Source: Amycolatopsis acididurans
Lineage (GTDB): Bacteria > Actinomycetota > Actinomycetes > Mycobacteriales > Pseudonocardiaceae
Reading direction: 5' to 3'
Assembly: GCF_012328925.1 (NCBI RefSeq)
Contig: NZ_JAAXLS010000056.1
Location: 1 to 42,547, forward strand
DNA length: 42,547 nucleotides
The notes beneath the pieces are model-generated. The model was not told where the DNA came from, searched no databases, and was given only the letters and a program-made list of their open reading frames with translations. Made by a program: the position numbers and the translations under genes. Positions 23,741 to 31,631 of the stretch are shown here, piece by piece (position 1 is the first letter of the stretch; each line of letters opens with the position of its first letter).

Positions 23741-25561
23741 TCAAGGGGCTGTAGCGCAGTTGGTAGCGCGTCTCGTTCGCATCGAGAAGGTCAGGGGTTC
23801 GATTCCCCTCAGCTCCACCCTAGGGGTCTTACTAGAACAAGTGCCTGAATGAAGGCCGCGAAGTAGGACCGTGACGCTTGACGGCGTGCAAGGACCACCC
23901 GCGTTGCGGGTGGTCCTTTTGCTTGTGTCCTCCGCGTTGGGTGCGGCGGTCCGCTGATCTTGGATGGCGTGGAGTTCGCCGAAGGGCTCACGGAGCTCAC
24001 CGTCTGTGATCTTGTCGTCCTCGATGTAGAGGGCGTGGAAGATCGCTTGGTTGAGGAGGCGCCGCTGTTGGTCGTTGCAGCGTCGGTATAGCTGGTCGGG
24101 CTGTTCGAGGAGGGCAAGGCTGGCGTTGACGAGCTGGGCGCTGTCGGTGAGGTCGGCGTTGGCTGTGTCGAGGCGCTCCTCCAGCCGGCGGCGTTCGCGG
24201 GCGATGTCGCGTAGCTTCTCCTTGACCTTGGTCCGAGGCAGCGTGCTGTCGGCGGCGAGGTCGATCAAGTTCTCCTCCTTCGTGTCGAGTTCCTTGAGCT
24301 GTGCGGTGATCTGCTTGCGCAGGAGGCGTGCGGACTTTTCCTGCTCGCCGAGCACGGCATCGATCTGATCGCGCATGTCAGCGATGAACGGCTGGCTGAA
24401 GCGAATCGCGGAGTAGTGGCGCTCAACCGCGTCCTCGACGAGCGTGACGTTGACGTGGGGTGCTTGGCACAGTCCCTTTTGCCGGCCGCGGCAGAAGAAG
24501 TACAGGTACTCGGCGCCCTTGGAGTTGATGGTCCGTTGGATGATCATCCGCCGCTTGATGCCGTCGCGTTGGCAGCGTCCACAGAAGAGTGATCCCTTGA
24601 GGTAGTGGTGGTGGACGCGACGGCGTTCTTGTGCCGTCATGCGAGATTCGAGGATCTCCTGGACGGTGTCGAAGAGGTCCTCGTCGATGAGGGGCTCGTG
24701 TCGCCCCTGGATTTCTTCGCCGTCGTACTCGACGTATCCGAGGTAGTAGCGATCGCGCAGCATTTGCGAAATCTTGTTCTCGGAGATCTTCTTGGCGGGG
24801 TGTCGCCGGGTGGCCCTGGTGCGTAGGCCGCGGTCGTAGAGCTCGTCAGCCAGCTCTTCTTGCGTGTAGTCGCCGGTGGCGAAGAGCTCGAAACCCAGCT
24901 GGACAAAGGGCGCCCGTTCGGGGTCGACGATGATCGTGCGGATCACGCGGCCGTCGGAGTGGTCGATGTGGTTGAGGTAGCCGAGTTTCGCGCGGCCGAG
25001 CGTGCCGCCGTTGCGCGCCTTCTGGCCCATCTTGTATGCGATGTCGGCACCGGACTGGCGGGATTGGTACTCGTTGAACGTGGTCAGGATGCCGTGCATC
25101 AGCTGGCCGACCGGGGTGTCGTCGATGGCTTCGGTGGCCGAGACCAGGGTGACGCCGCGCTTGCGCAGGTCTGCCATGACGATCGCGTCGTCGTAGCGGT
25201 TCCGCGCCATGCGCGAGAGCTGGTAGATGATGATGACGTCGACGTCGCCTTGGCTGCGGACCCGCGCGAGCATCTGTTGGAATGCTTCGCGTTTGGTCAT
25301 CTCCGTTCCCGAGCGTCCGGGTTCGACGTACTCGTCGATGACCGTGACGCCGAGGTCTCGCGCCTTGCGAAGGCACGCTTCCCGTTGGGCCGGGATGGAG
25401 ATGCCTTCTGGGTTGTAGTCGGTGCGGACTTGCCCGGTCGAGGACACGCGCAGGTAGATCACTGCGCGGGTGCCGGGGGCAAGGTCGTCCGTCGGCGGCT
25501 GGATGGGGATGGTGACGTCCTGCTGCAGTTCGTCGATGAAGTCGGCATAAGCGCTGGTCAT
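23741..25561 (-). CDS. Large serine recombinase (integrase) of the element; frame runs through the tRNA-Ala gene
   Basis: 606 residues from ATG 25561 behind GGAGGTGTC. The catalytic resolvase domain (~33-185) has the nucleophile Ser40 (IYLRVSSTGQ) and the arginines of YQLSRMAR. The Recombinase domain (~200-310) includes LGRAKLGYLNHID and ISQMLRDRYYLGYV. A zinc-ribbon domain has CGRCQRDGIKRR and later Cys residues, and a coiled coil (~415-490) is rich in Glu/Lys/Leu. This is the full layout of serine integrases. The last ~24 codons (LRGIEPLTFSMRTRRATNC) are antisense to tRNA-Ala, and the preceding part overlaps a terminator hairpin. The natural C-terminus may therefore end earlier in the excised element. 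It probably integrates and excises the element here. Confidence 0.88.
   Translation of the reverse strand: MTSAYADFIDELQQDVTIPIQPPTDDLAPGTRAVIYLRVSSTGQVRTDYNPEGISIPAQREACLRKARDLGVTVIDEYVEPGRSGTEMTKREAFQQMLARVRSQGDVDVIIIYQLSRMARNRYDDAIVMADLRKRGVTLVSATEAIDDTPVGQLMHGILTTFNEYQSRQSGADIAYKMGQKARNGGTLGRAKLGYLNHIDHSDGRVIRTIIVDPERAPFVQLGFELFATGDYTQEELADELYDRGLRTRATRRHPAKKISENKISQMLRDRYYLGYVEYDGEEIQGRHEPLIDEDLFDTVQEILESRMTAQERRRVHHHYLKGSLFCGRCQRDGIKRRMIIQRTINSKGAEYLYFFCRGRQKGLCQAPHVNVTLVEDAVERHYSAIRFSQPFIADMRDQIDAVLGEQEKSARLLRKQITAQLKELDTKEENLIDLAADSTLPRTKVKEKLRDIARERRRLEERLDTANADLTDSAQLVNASLALLEQPDQLYRRCNDQQRRLLNQAIFHALYIEDDKITDGELREPFGELHAIQDQRTAAPNAEDTSKRTTRNAGGPCTPSSVTVLLRGLHSGTCSSKTPRVELRGIEPLTFSMRTRRATNCATAP
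23745..23817 (+). tRNA. tRNA-Ala (anticodon CGC), probable attachment site
   Basis: A 73-nt cloverleaf: acceptor GGGGCTG paired with CAGCTCC, anticodon stem TCTCG/CGAGA around TTCGCAT, T arm GGGGTTCGATTCCCC. The anticodon CGC reads GCG alanine codons. The integrase ORF of the element runs antisense through it, so the tRNA (probably its 3' part) is taken as the attachment site. The duplicated core at the other end lies outside the window. Confidence 0.94.
23890..23920. terminator. Strong hairpin terminator inside the integrase frame
   Basis: AAGGACCACCCGC (23890-23902) pairs with GCGGGTGGTCCTT (23906-23918) around a GTT loop, with T-runs on both strands. It would end the tRNA transcript and also the integrase mRNA, which conflicts with the long integrase frame continuing through it. 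Confidence 0.8.
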
Positions 25562-25676
25562 GACACCTCCTTCTGAGGGCGGCCTGGACGGTGGACCGTG
25601 CAGCCGGCGAGTGGGTCCTGGCGGCTGGATCGCGCGCTTCCGGCGAGCGGCGAATTCGTGGCGGGGTTGCTGTGTC

Positions 25677-25973
25677 TCACCGGCTGCGGAACCGCGCGAG
25701 GATGCGTCGGAACGGTTGGCACTTCGGCCGTCGCCAGAGTCGAGCGCGTGGGGCGACGTACTCGTCGATGACCGACAAGCCCAGTTCCCTGGCCCTGCGC
25801 AGGCATGCCTCACGCTGGGCCGTGACGCTGTGCTCGCTCTCGGCCCGGTCGGAGGCCACGCGTATGTAGATCACTGCTCGGGCGTCGGTCGCGGGGGCAT
25901 CCGATGGTCGCTGCGTGGGGACAGGACAGCGCTGCTGACGTTCGTTGTCCGAGTTGGCGTACGCGCTGGTCAT
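25677..25973 (-). CDS. Truncated serine-recombinase paralogue lacking the catalytic Ser
   Basis: 98 residues from ATG 25973 behind GAGGTGTC. It aligns with the first ~98 residues of the full integrase: MTSAYA start, AVIYIRVAS where the integrase has AVIYLRVSS, then QREACLRRARELGLSVIDEY. Position 40, the nucleophilic serine, is Ala. The frame ends after RRILARFRSR, before the catalytic arginines, and no Recombinase domain follows. Leader and start region are nearly identical to those of the integrase, so it arose by tandem duplication. It may be a decaying copy. Because its start and ribosome site are intact, a dimerisation-type inhibitor is also possible, but that is speculation. Confidence 0.65.
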   Translation of the reverse strand: MTSAYANSDNERQQRCPVPTQRPSDAPATDARAVIYIRVASDRAESEHSVTAQREACLRRARELGLSVIDEYVAPRARLWRRPKCQPFRRILARFRSR

Positions 25974-26043
25974 GACACCTCGTTGTGGGTCGTTCGGATT
26001 GGTTGGTGTTGTTCGGCGGAGTGGGCCCCGGCGGGATTTGCGG

Positions 26044-26550
26044 CTAGCCCGCGAGCGGCGACTCGTTGTCGGATCGCTGCTCGTGCCGACGACGGTCGCG
26101 TCGATCTGCGACTGCTCCCGTCTGCTCGATCTCCGCGACGGCGGTCACCACGCGCACGAGAAAGAGGCCGTGCGCGGTCTCGGTGTCGAGGGCGGGATCG
26201 GCGGCCGAGACGACCCGCACGCCTCGGGACGTCAGCTCGCTGAGAACGAAGGCGAGGTGCTGCGTCTTGCGGGACAGGCTGTACAGGTGATTGACGACGA
26301 GCACGTCGATGACTCCGGATCGGGCTGCCGCCAATATCCGTTGCAGCCCTGGACGTTTCAGCGTGCCGCCTGATGCGTAGTCGCTGCTGCGGAGAGCGAT
26401 GTGCCAACCGGGTTGGGACGCGACGTAGGTCTGCAGGTGGTCACTTTCGCGGAGCGTGGGCCACCGCTGGTAGAGGCCGACGCGTACCGACCGTCGAGTT
26501 CGTGGGTGTGTGTCGCGACGACTGCGGGGATCGCAAGTGACAGGCGGCAT
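26044..26550 (-). CDS. Resolvase-fold protein without catalytic Ser or DNA-binding domain
   Basis: 168 residues from ATG 26550, preceded by AAAGGA. The resolvase core is clear: VRVGLYQRWPT at the first strand, YASGGTLKRPGLQRILAAAR, VIDVLVVNHLYSLSRKTQHL, and a DTETAHGLFLVRVVTAVAEIEQ helix. The nucleophile position (YARVST in active enzymes) is WPT with Pro31, and the first Arg of RLSR is Ser. The protein ends just after the core, with no Recombinase or zinc-ribbon domain. It has diverged far from the other two copies yet kept a full open frame, which argues against simple recent decay. Function unknown. Confidence 0.68.
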   Translation of the reverse strand: MPPVTCDPRSRRDTHPRTRRSVRVGLYQRWPTLRESDHLQTYVASQPGWHIALRSSDYASGGTLKRPGLQRILAAARSGVIDVLVVNHLYSLSRKTQHLAFVLSELTSRGVRVVSAADPALDTETAHGLFLVRVVTAVAEIEQTGAVADRRDRRRHEQRSDNESPLAG

Positions 26551-26629
26551 CGTGCTGGACCGTCCTTTCGAGTCATTGGCGAGCGGCTTCGTTCTGCTGC
26601 GTTCGTTGCGCAAGCGCGAATGGGCGGCG

Positions 26630-26950
26630 TCATGCCGCGTCGCGGCGGTGGTCGCGGTGGCCGGCGTCCGCAGCGCCTGGCTCGGCGGGCAGCGTTTGTT
26701 CGCTGGCTTCGGCCTGCAGCAGGTCGGCTGCGAGGCAGGCGACCACCCGCGCGAGCTTGTGCATGTCCGGTGGATCGCGGCGGACGCCGCGCACCACCAC
26801 GTTGCGCACAGCTCTGCCCGCGCCAACGCGCCGTCGGGGTTGCCTGTTCGACGCGTTGACGGGGCTTCCTTGCTGCTCCTGGTCAGCCGGAGAAGGAACG
26901 TCGGCGCAGTTGTCGTTGGTCTGGTCAGGGTTGCGAGGTTGAGCGCACAT
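26630..26950 (-). CDS. Small hypothetical protein of the integrase region
   Basis: 106 residues from ATG 26950, preceded by GAAGGGGG. The N-terminal half is Asn/Asp/Pro-rich and probably disordered. The C-terminal half contains a helix DPPDMHKLARVVACLAADLL followed by Gln/Glu/Ala residues, a pattern seen in small proteins encoded beside actinobacterial recombinases. It reads toward the resolvase-like gene 80 bp downstream and may share its transcript. No function is known. The upstream 450 bp has only weak coding potential. Confidence 0.5.
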   Translation of the reverse strand: MCAQPRNPDQTNDNCADVPSPADQEQQGSPVNASNRQPRRRVGAGRAVRNVVVRGVRRDPPDMHKLARVVACLAADLLQAEASEQTLPAEPGAADAGHRDHRRDAA

Positions 26951-27400
26951 GAGCGCCCCCTTCGTGCCCATGAAGCCCGCGGCTGGCGGAGGTTCACGGG
27001 GCTGCTGGTCGGCGACAGGAACCGTCGACACAGCGGGCGCTCCCAGCCGTTGACACCTGCGGTCGCCGGTCCGCGCGAGGCGGGTTTCGCGGCGACGCGG
27101 GCACGCACCATGACGTGCGTTGAATGAGCTGGGACCGCCGAAGCTGTCACGACCCACGGGCCTCTACTCCCCGAGTGCACATGTACGGGGCCGGCGCTCG
27201 TGGCCGTGCTGGACTCTTGCCGTTCGGCGGGGCCGAACTGGTACTGGATCACCTCGTCAGCGCGAGGTGAGCGGTCGACGCGAGTCCAGAAGATCGCTAC
27301 CGGCGCTGGCAGCGGACTGCGGTGCGTCGGCATGGCGGTGAACGTGATGGGCGCCGAAGCACCTCCTTTCTCTCGAACCGGGGACAGGTCTGCCATTCAA
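26951..27400. other. Poorly resolved region upstream of the recombinase genes
   Basis: 450 bp. On the minus strand a frame is open from ATG 27396 (MADLSPVREKGGASAP) down into the 26950 region, but its product has no recognisable domain. A strong AAAGGAGGTG (around 27360-27369, minus) is not followed by a good start. It may hold a decayed gene or an untranslated leader. Confidence 0.4.
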
Positions 27401-27437
27401 CTAAGGTAGCACCTGAGTAAATCCGGTAAAACCTTAG
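27401..27437. promoter_or_regulatory. Inverted-repeat operator in the divergent promoter
   Basis: CTAAGGTAGCACC (27401-27413) on the plus strand and CTAAGGTTTTACC (27437-27425) on the minus strand form a CTAAGGTNNNACC inverted repeat. The segment between them is AT-rich relative to its surroundings. It lies between the minus-strand recombinase genes and the plus-strand XRE gene and is a likely site for that regulator. Confidence 0.55.
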
Positions 27438-27583
27438 TAGCTCAAGTCATGCTTGTTGATCGGCGTGTGTCTGCTGAACACGCCGGACGTGCGACGGCCG
27501 GCCTTCGTCGCCATCGGGGACACTGAGCGTCGGTTGGCGACGGCGCGAAGCGCCTCGGAGCGACGAACACGGGACGGCAGCGG

Positions 27584-27862
27584 GTGCAGATCGAGTGGCG
27601 GCTGCGGAAGGTCATGGCCTCCCGCGACGTCTGGAACGCGACTCAGCTGCGCGAACTCCTCATCCAGCGCGCCGGGTTCGAGCTGTCCCTCCAGTCGGTT
27701 GACGTGCTGATCAAGAGGCAACCGGTCCAGGTGAAGGTGGTGACCTTGCAGGCGTTGTGCACGACGCTGCGGTGCACGCCCAACGAGCTGTTCGGAATCG
27801 ACACGCCACGTGACGTCTCGCTCGTCGAACCGGACACCGCGGAGTCCCGCGACGAGCAGTGA
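27584..27862 (+). CDS. XRE-family (Cro/C1-type) HTH regulator
   Basis: 92 residues from GTG 27584 (MQIEWRLRKVMASRDVWNAT). The helix pattern TQLRELLIQRAGFELSLQSV, then VDVLIKRQPVQVKVVTLQAL and LCTTLRCTPNELFGID, is that of the single-domain Cro/C1 HTH proteins common on actinobacterial mobile elements. It probably controls the divergent integrase-region promoter through the CTAAGGT inverted repeat. It is convergent with the 3' fragment of dpdA. No dimerisation or sensor domain is visible. Confidence 0.85.
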   Translation: MQIEWRLRKVMASRDVWNATQLRELLIQRAGFELSLQSVDVLIKRQPVQVKVVTLQALCTTLRCTPNELFGIDTPRDVSLVEPDTAESRDEQ

Positions 27863-27891
27863 GCCCTCGGCGGCGAACGCGGCGACGGCCA

Positions 27892-28065
27892 TCACGCGGC
27901 CCTCCTCGATACCTGCGGGGACACGCTGTCCGCAGACAGTCCCGCCGACCCCAGCGTGGTTCGGATCTGCCGATACCAGCTGAGCGCGAAGCGCAGACAG
28001 TTCGACTCGGTGCGATGGCTCGGACCGCATCCGGGCACGTACCGGCCGCGCATACTCCAGGACAT
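27892..28065 (-). pseudogene. dpdA: 3' fragment of dpdA, separated by transposon insertion
   Basis: 57 codons beginning MSWSMRGRYVPGCGPSHRTE and continuing SNCLRFALSWYRQIRT to a stop at 27892. DpdA-family proteins end with a W-S-x-x-x-R-x-x-x-PGC...H...NCLRYAL...W pattern after the catalytic SSDS motif; this fragment is that end, with Cys and His residues that likely bind zinc. It lies directly at the left end of the transposon and continues in frame the 5' part at 35074-35691 when 28066-35073 is removed. It lacks its own promoter and the catalytic region. Confidence 0.8.
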
Positions 28066-28066
28066 C

Positions 28067-28094
28067 GTTCTCTCGCCGGTCAGACACTGTTGAT
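28067..28094 (+). repeat. Left terminal inverted repeat of the transposon
   Basis: GTTCTCT-CG-CCGGT-N7-TGTTGAT reading inward. It matches the right end at 12 of the first 14 positions and at 6 of 7 in the second box, with identical spacing. Confidence 0.75.
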
Positions 28095-28197
28095 CGGTCA
28101 CGGGTGGCGGGGTAGCCCGGCCCTTGTAGCGGCCTTGCCCGCGGATAGTCCGATCGGCGGCACCTTCAGCGGAGCGTCGCTTCGCTGACTGCATGTA

Positions 28198-29031
28198 TCA
28201 GCTTCCTTCGGCCTGTTGTGAGCAGTGTCTGCCGTGAGACTTGTTCAGCTCGAGCCAGCGATTGCGCCACTCTTTGAGGTATTCATCCGTCACCGCAGGA
28301 TTGATCGCGTTTAGAATCACCTCGACTTTTTCCCATCGAGGAATCCTGTCACCTCTCATAACATCATTCACGGCAATACGAGAGATCTTGTAACCGCGCT
28401 TGCGGGACTCATCACAGACCGAGCTAACGGACAAGCCTCTCGCGCTCATCTCGGCAGCAATCGCCGCACCGAACGCCCTTCGCAACTGCACTAGACCTTG
28501 GCGTTTTTCTGATTCGCGGTAGGGTGGCGCGTTGAACCATGGACTGTAAAGGATCTTGCCTGAGCTCAACTCGATCTGCAGGCGCATTGCTGTGAACTCT
28601 GGTGGAACCTTGATCCTCTGTTCATCCAACAGGTTGCCGGTGATTTTTATCGCAGAGAAAGCATCAATATGATCAGGCAGAGACAGTTCTATGAGAGGAG
28701 TTTGGGCTGGCTTGCGGCCGTGTTGTGCCGCGTGTCGCGGCCTGAGGCGGGCCAGTAGGCGTAGATCACGGGGATGCTGGAACTCCGCGATGATGGGCCC
28801 ATCGGGCGAGCTGACGCCTGAGGTTAACTGGGCCTTGGCTTGGCTGCGGTTGGCAAGCACTGCTTCGACAGTTATCCCACCGGCAACAGGCTTCGAGCGC
28901 CAACACACATTCTTGATCATCACCTGGGGACGGCCGCGGCGATAGCTGAGAGTAGCGATAGTTAAGCCAGCCAGTGAGACGAGCAGTCCGATAATGGATA
29001 TGAAGCGGGCAAGGTTGTCAGGATTCGACAT
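28198..29031 (-). CDS. Cargo protein: membrane anchor plus C-terminal HTH-like region, unknown
   Basis: 277 residues from ATG 29031. One transmembrane helix lies near the N-terminus (FISIIGLLVSLAGLTIATLS), then a ~150-residue domain of unknown fold. The C-terminal ~85 residues (AAEMSARGLSVSSVCDESRK, then ISRIAVNDVMRGDRIPRWEK and WRNRWLELN) resemble the helical HTH regions of XRE-type regulators. Base composition is clearly lower in G+C than the flanks and uses A/T-ending codons, so it was acquired from elsewhere. It overlaps the DUF6262 gene by 14 bp and is the only passenger gene of the transposon. Function unknown; a defence or signalling role is possible. Confidence 0.75.
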   Translation of the reverse strand: MSNPDNLARFISIIGLLVSLAGLTIATLSYRRGRPQVMIKNVCWRSKPVAGGITVEAVLANRSQAKAQLTSGVSSPDGPIIAEFQHPRDLRLLARLRPRHAAQHGRKPAQTPLIELSLPDHIDAFSAIKITGNLLDEQRIKVPPEFTAMRLQIELSSGKILYSPWFNAPPYRESEKRQGLVQLRRAFGAAIAAEMSARGLSVSSVCDESRKRGYKISRIAVNDVMRGDRIPRWEKVEVILNAINPAVTDEYLKEWRNRWLELNKSHGRHCSQQAEGS

Positions 29032-29494
29032 AACGCTCCCGGTCTACTGAGACATTGCTGCTGTGCTTGCGGTTCCCGAGTGGAGTGATTGTGGCGCATG
29101 GACTGGTGACCTGTTCCCGGAGCGCCTGGTTCTCCGAGGACAGTTCGTTGATCACGTGGGCGTAGGTGTGGATGAGTCGTTCGAGGCCGGTGCAGTGCTT
29201 CTTGAGCGCGTCGTGGTCGCGTTGCAGTTGGGTGAATGGGTCGTGGTTGTTCCGGAATTCGGCGGCGGTGCGGCGGGCGTGGCGGGCGAGTTGTTGGAAG
29301 TGGTCGCGGAGGTCGGGGTGTTTCTGGGCGACGACCCAGTACTTGACGTCGGCTTCGACCGCGAGCTGGACGGTGGACAGGTTGCCGGTGGAGCGCTGTG
29401 GTGTGCCGGCGAGGAGTCGGTCGGCGGCGTCGAGGATGGCGATCCTTTGTGGATCGGTTTCGTTGGTGGGCCAGGCTGTGGTTGCGATCTTCAC
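29018..29494 (-). CDS. DUF6262 protein (TnpC-like accessory)
   Basis: 158 residues from GTG 29494. The N-terminal helical part (RIAILDAADRLLAGTPQRST, then LSTVQLAVEADVKYWVVAQK) looks like an HTH. A coiled coil follows (FTQLQRDHDALKKHCTGLER, INELSSENQALREQV). This is the pattern of the small accessory protein that accompanies recombinase trios, comparable to TnpC of Tn554, which influences orientation or efficiency of insertion. It starts 4 bp after the stop of the recombinase gene. Confidence 0.8.
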   Translation of the reverse strand: MKIATTAWPTNETDPQRIAILDAADRLLAGTPQRSTGNLSTVQLAVEADVKYWVVAQKHPDLRDHFQQLARHARRTAAEFRNNHDPFTQLQRDHDALKKHCTGLERLIHTYAHVINELSSENQALREQVTSPCATITPLGNRKHSSNVSVDRERYVES

Positions 29495-29498
29495 GTGG

Positions 29499-31631
29499 TC
29501 ACGGCTTTCGGGTGTGGTTGCGGATGAGCGCGTGGAGGCGGTCGAGTTCGGCGCGAGCGCGCTGGTGGCGCGGTGATGGGGCGAGGAAGTCGCCGAGGAG
29601 GCTCTCCAGTTCGGTGGCTTGCTGGTGGAGGGCGGCGATGTCGCGGTCGGTGTAAGCGAGGTTGCGGCAGGTGGGGCGGCAGTCGTCCTGGTCTGGGGTG
29701 GCGCGGACGTCTCCTTCGCCGCTGCGTAGCTGGCAAAGGGCTTTGGCTTGGTCGAATACGCAGGTCATGGCGCGGCCGGGGTAGATCTGCAGCAGTGGGT
29801 TGGTGAGCATGTCGTGGGCGTGGCTGGTGCTGGTGAGGACCCGGCCGGCGAACGTGTGGTGTGCCTGGTTGATCCGGTGGATGTAGGTGGCTGCGGCGGG
29901 GCCGCTGATGTGCTCGCCGGCGGTGAGCCGTTCGTGGTCTTCGGCAAGGCGTTCGAGCCGGAACAGCCAGTCTTCGTAGGCGTGTTCGTCGGGGAATCCG
30001 GAGTCGTAGGAGCCGCTGTAGCCGAGTGTCATCTGGACGTGCAGGTGTCCGTATTGGATGGCGCCAGCGATGAGACCGCGGGGTTTGCGGACGATGTGCC
30101 AGGCCAGGGTGCGGCGGAAGCGTGCGGTGCCGATGGCGCCGTGCGGATCGGGTGGGATGGCTTCGTGGTCACGCCCGGTCGCGATGCAGTAGTCCTTGAC
30201 CCAGGCCAGGAAGGCGGCGATGTCGTAAGGGATGCCTCGCGCGTGCCGTGCCCTTCCTCGACGGGTGCTGTGAGTGCCGCGGTGCGGGTGCATCTCGGCC
30301 GGGAAGAGCAGACGCTGGTAGTGGAGTCGTTCGAGGACGGTGACCGCGTGGGCGGTTTGGGCGACGATGACCCACGGGTCGTCGCGGAATTGGCCTTCGG
30401 GGATCTTGTTGCCGTGTTCGTCCCGGGCGCCCTTGAATTTCTTGCCGGTGATGGACCAGATCCCGGTGGCCGGGTTGTGGGACAGGCATCCGCGTTCGAG
30501 GTTGAGCACCTCACCGGTGCGCATGCCGGACAGGTAGGACACGACGATGAGGCAGGCGGTGCGTAACAGGATAGCCAGGTCGAGGGCTTCGGTGAAGCCG
30601 ATGCGGGTGGTTCGCCAGGGACGTCCGTCGACCTGGCCGGTGATGGGTGTGTCGAGGTAGGCGTCGGGGGCGATCGGCAGGCCGGAGTGTTCGACTGGTT
30701 CCCGCAGTCGGGCGCTGCGGGGGAAGGCTTCGGTGCCGCTGCGGAACAGGCGGACGAAGTGCGGCCAGTCGATCTCCGGGGTTCCGTCGCGACCGGGCCG
30801 GCCGGGCAGGCTCTCGCCGCTGGCGTGGAGACGGTCGAGGTAGTCGAGCAGGTCGGGGAGGACATCGTCGACGGACCGGCGGGTGACCTGGATGCCGTGT
30901 TTGTGGGTGGCTGGGCCGTAGGGGAACAGCCGCAGGTGTTCGTGGAAGGCGGCGATGATGTCGTCGGCGAAGTCGTCGACGAACCGCAGCGACCACATCA
31001 GCAGCAGCTCGATGGTGTCCGTCGCCAGACGTGGCGTGCGGTTCTCTCGCGGCCTGACCCGTCCGCCGAGCAGGTCTTTGGGGTCCTCGCCTTGCCAGGG
31101 TTCCGAGATGGGGAGGCGCATCGGCTCGGGCAGCCGGTCGCGGTAGGCCCAGAGCCGCCGGACCTCGATCAGCAGGCTGGATTTCATGCTGGTGGTGGCT
31201 TCGGTGCTGATCACGTCGGCGAGGTAGCGGTCCAGATCCTCGGGTCTGACCTGGTCGCAGCCGTCGATTCGGTGGGTGTGCAGCCAGACCAGGAACGCGG
31301 TGATGCGGGGCAGGGTGAGCGAGACGCTGCGCAGCGCGAGCCGGGTGCCACGGGTGCCGCGCAGCCGCCGGGGTGGTTCATGGTTGATCAGCTGCCAGAT
31401 GTAGTGCTTGGCATGGTCGCGGAACGTTTCGGGGACGGGTAGGAAGTTCAGTCGGCAGGTGACCGCGTGGGCCTCGAACAGCCCCGGTGTGAGGTCCCAC
31501 CGGGAGTCACCGAACACCGACTGGCGGGCCGGGTCTGCGGCGGGATTGTGCTTGCGGTGCAGCAACACCGGCGTGTCCGGCTCCGGCCGATCGAGCGCAC
31601 TGGTGGGCGCGGCTGTGACGGAGTGGGTCAT
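29499..31631 (-). CDS. Tyrosine recombinase, third gene of the trio
   Basis: 710 residues from ATG 31631. The N-terminal part (~1-330) is an arm/core-binding region. The catalytic domain shows the first Arg in SYLSGMRTGEVLNLERGCL, the second in ARFRRTLAWHIVRK, a His in AIQYGHLHVQMTLGYSG, and a Tyr within that last motif. Several C-terminal Cys (CVFDQAKALC, CRPTCRNLAY) may bind zinc. Length and layout resemble TnpB of Tn554-type transposons. ATG overlaps the upstream stop by 4 bp. Confidence 0.85.
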   Translation of the reverse strand: MTHSVTAAPTSALDRPEPDTPVLLHRKHNPAADPARQSVFGDSRWDLTPGLFEAHAVTCRLNFLPVPETFRDHAKHYIWQLINHEPPRRLRGTRGTRLALRSVSLTLPRITAFLVWLHTHRIDGCDQVRPEDLDRYLADVISTEATTSMKSSLLIEVRRLWAYRDRLPEPMRLPISEPWQGEDPKDLLGGRVRPRENRTPRLATDTIELLLMWSLRFVDDFADDIIAAFHEHLRLFPYGPATHKHGIQVTRRSVDDVLPDLLDYLDRLHASGESLPGRPGRDGTPEIDWPHFVRLFRSGTEAFPRSARLREPVEHSGLPIAPDAYLDTPITGQVDGRPWRTTRIGFTEALDLAILLRTACLIVVSYLSGMRTGEVLNLERGCLSHNPATGIWSITGKKFKGARDEHGNKIPEGQFRDDPWVIVAQTAHAVTVLERLHYQRLLFPAEMHPHRGTHSTRRGRARHARGIPYDIAAFLAWVKDYCIATGRDHEAIPPDPHGAIGTARFRRTLAWHIVRKPRGLIAGAIQYGHLHVQMTLGYSGSYDSGFPDEHAYEDWLFRLERLAEDHERLTAGEHISGPAAATYIHRINQAHHTFAGRVLTSTSHAHDMLTNPLLQIYPGRAMTCVFDQAKALCQLRSGEGDVRATPDQDDCRPTCRNLAYTDRDIAALHQQATELESLLGDFLAPSPRHQRARAELDRLHALIRNHTRKP

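Noticed and set aside
27434..28087. 217-residue minus-strand frame across the XRE gene
   Set aside because: Antisense to the XRE HTH gene and in a different frame from the dpdA fragment; no domain.
29748..30566. Long plus-strand frames opposite the recombinase genes
   Set aside because: The minus strand carries full tyrosine-recombinase signatures with overlapping starts and stops; the plus frames have no domain.
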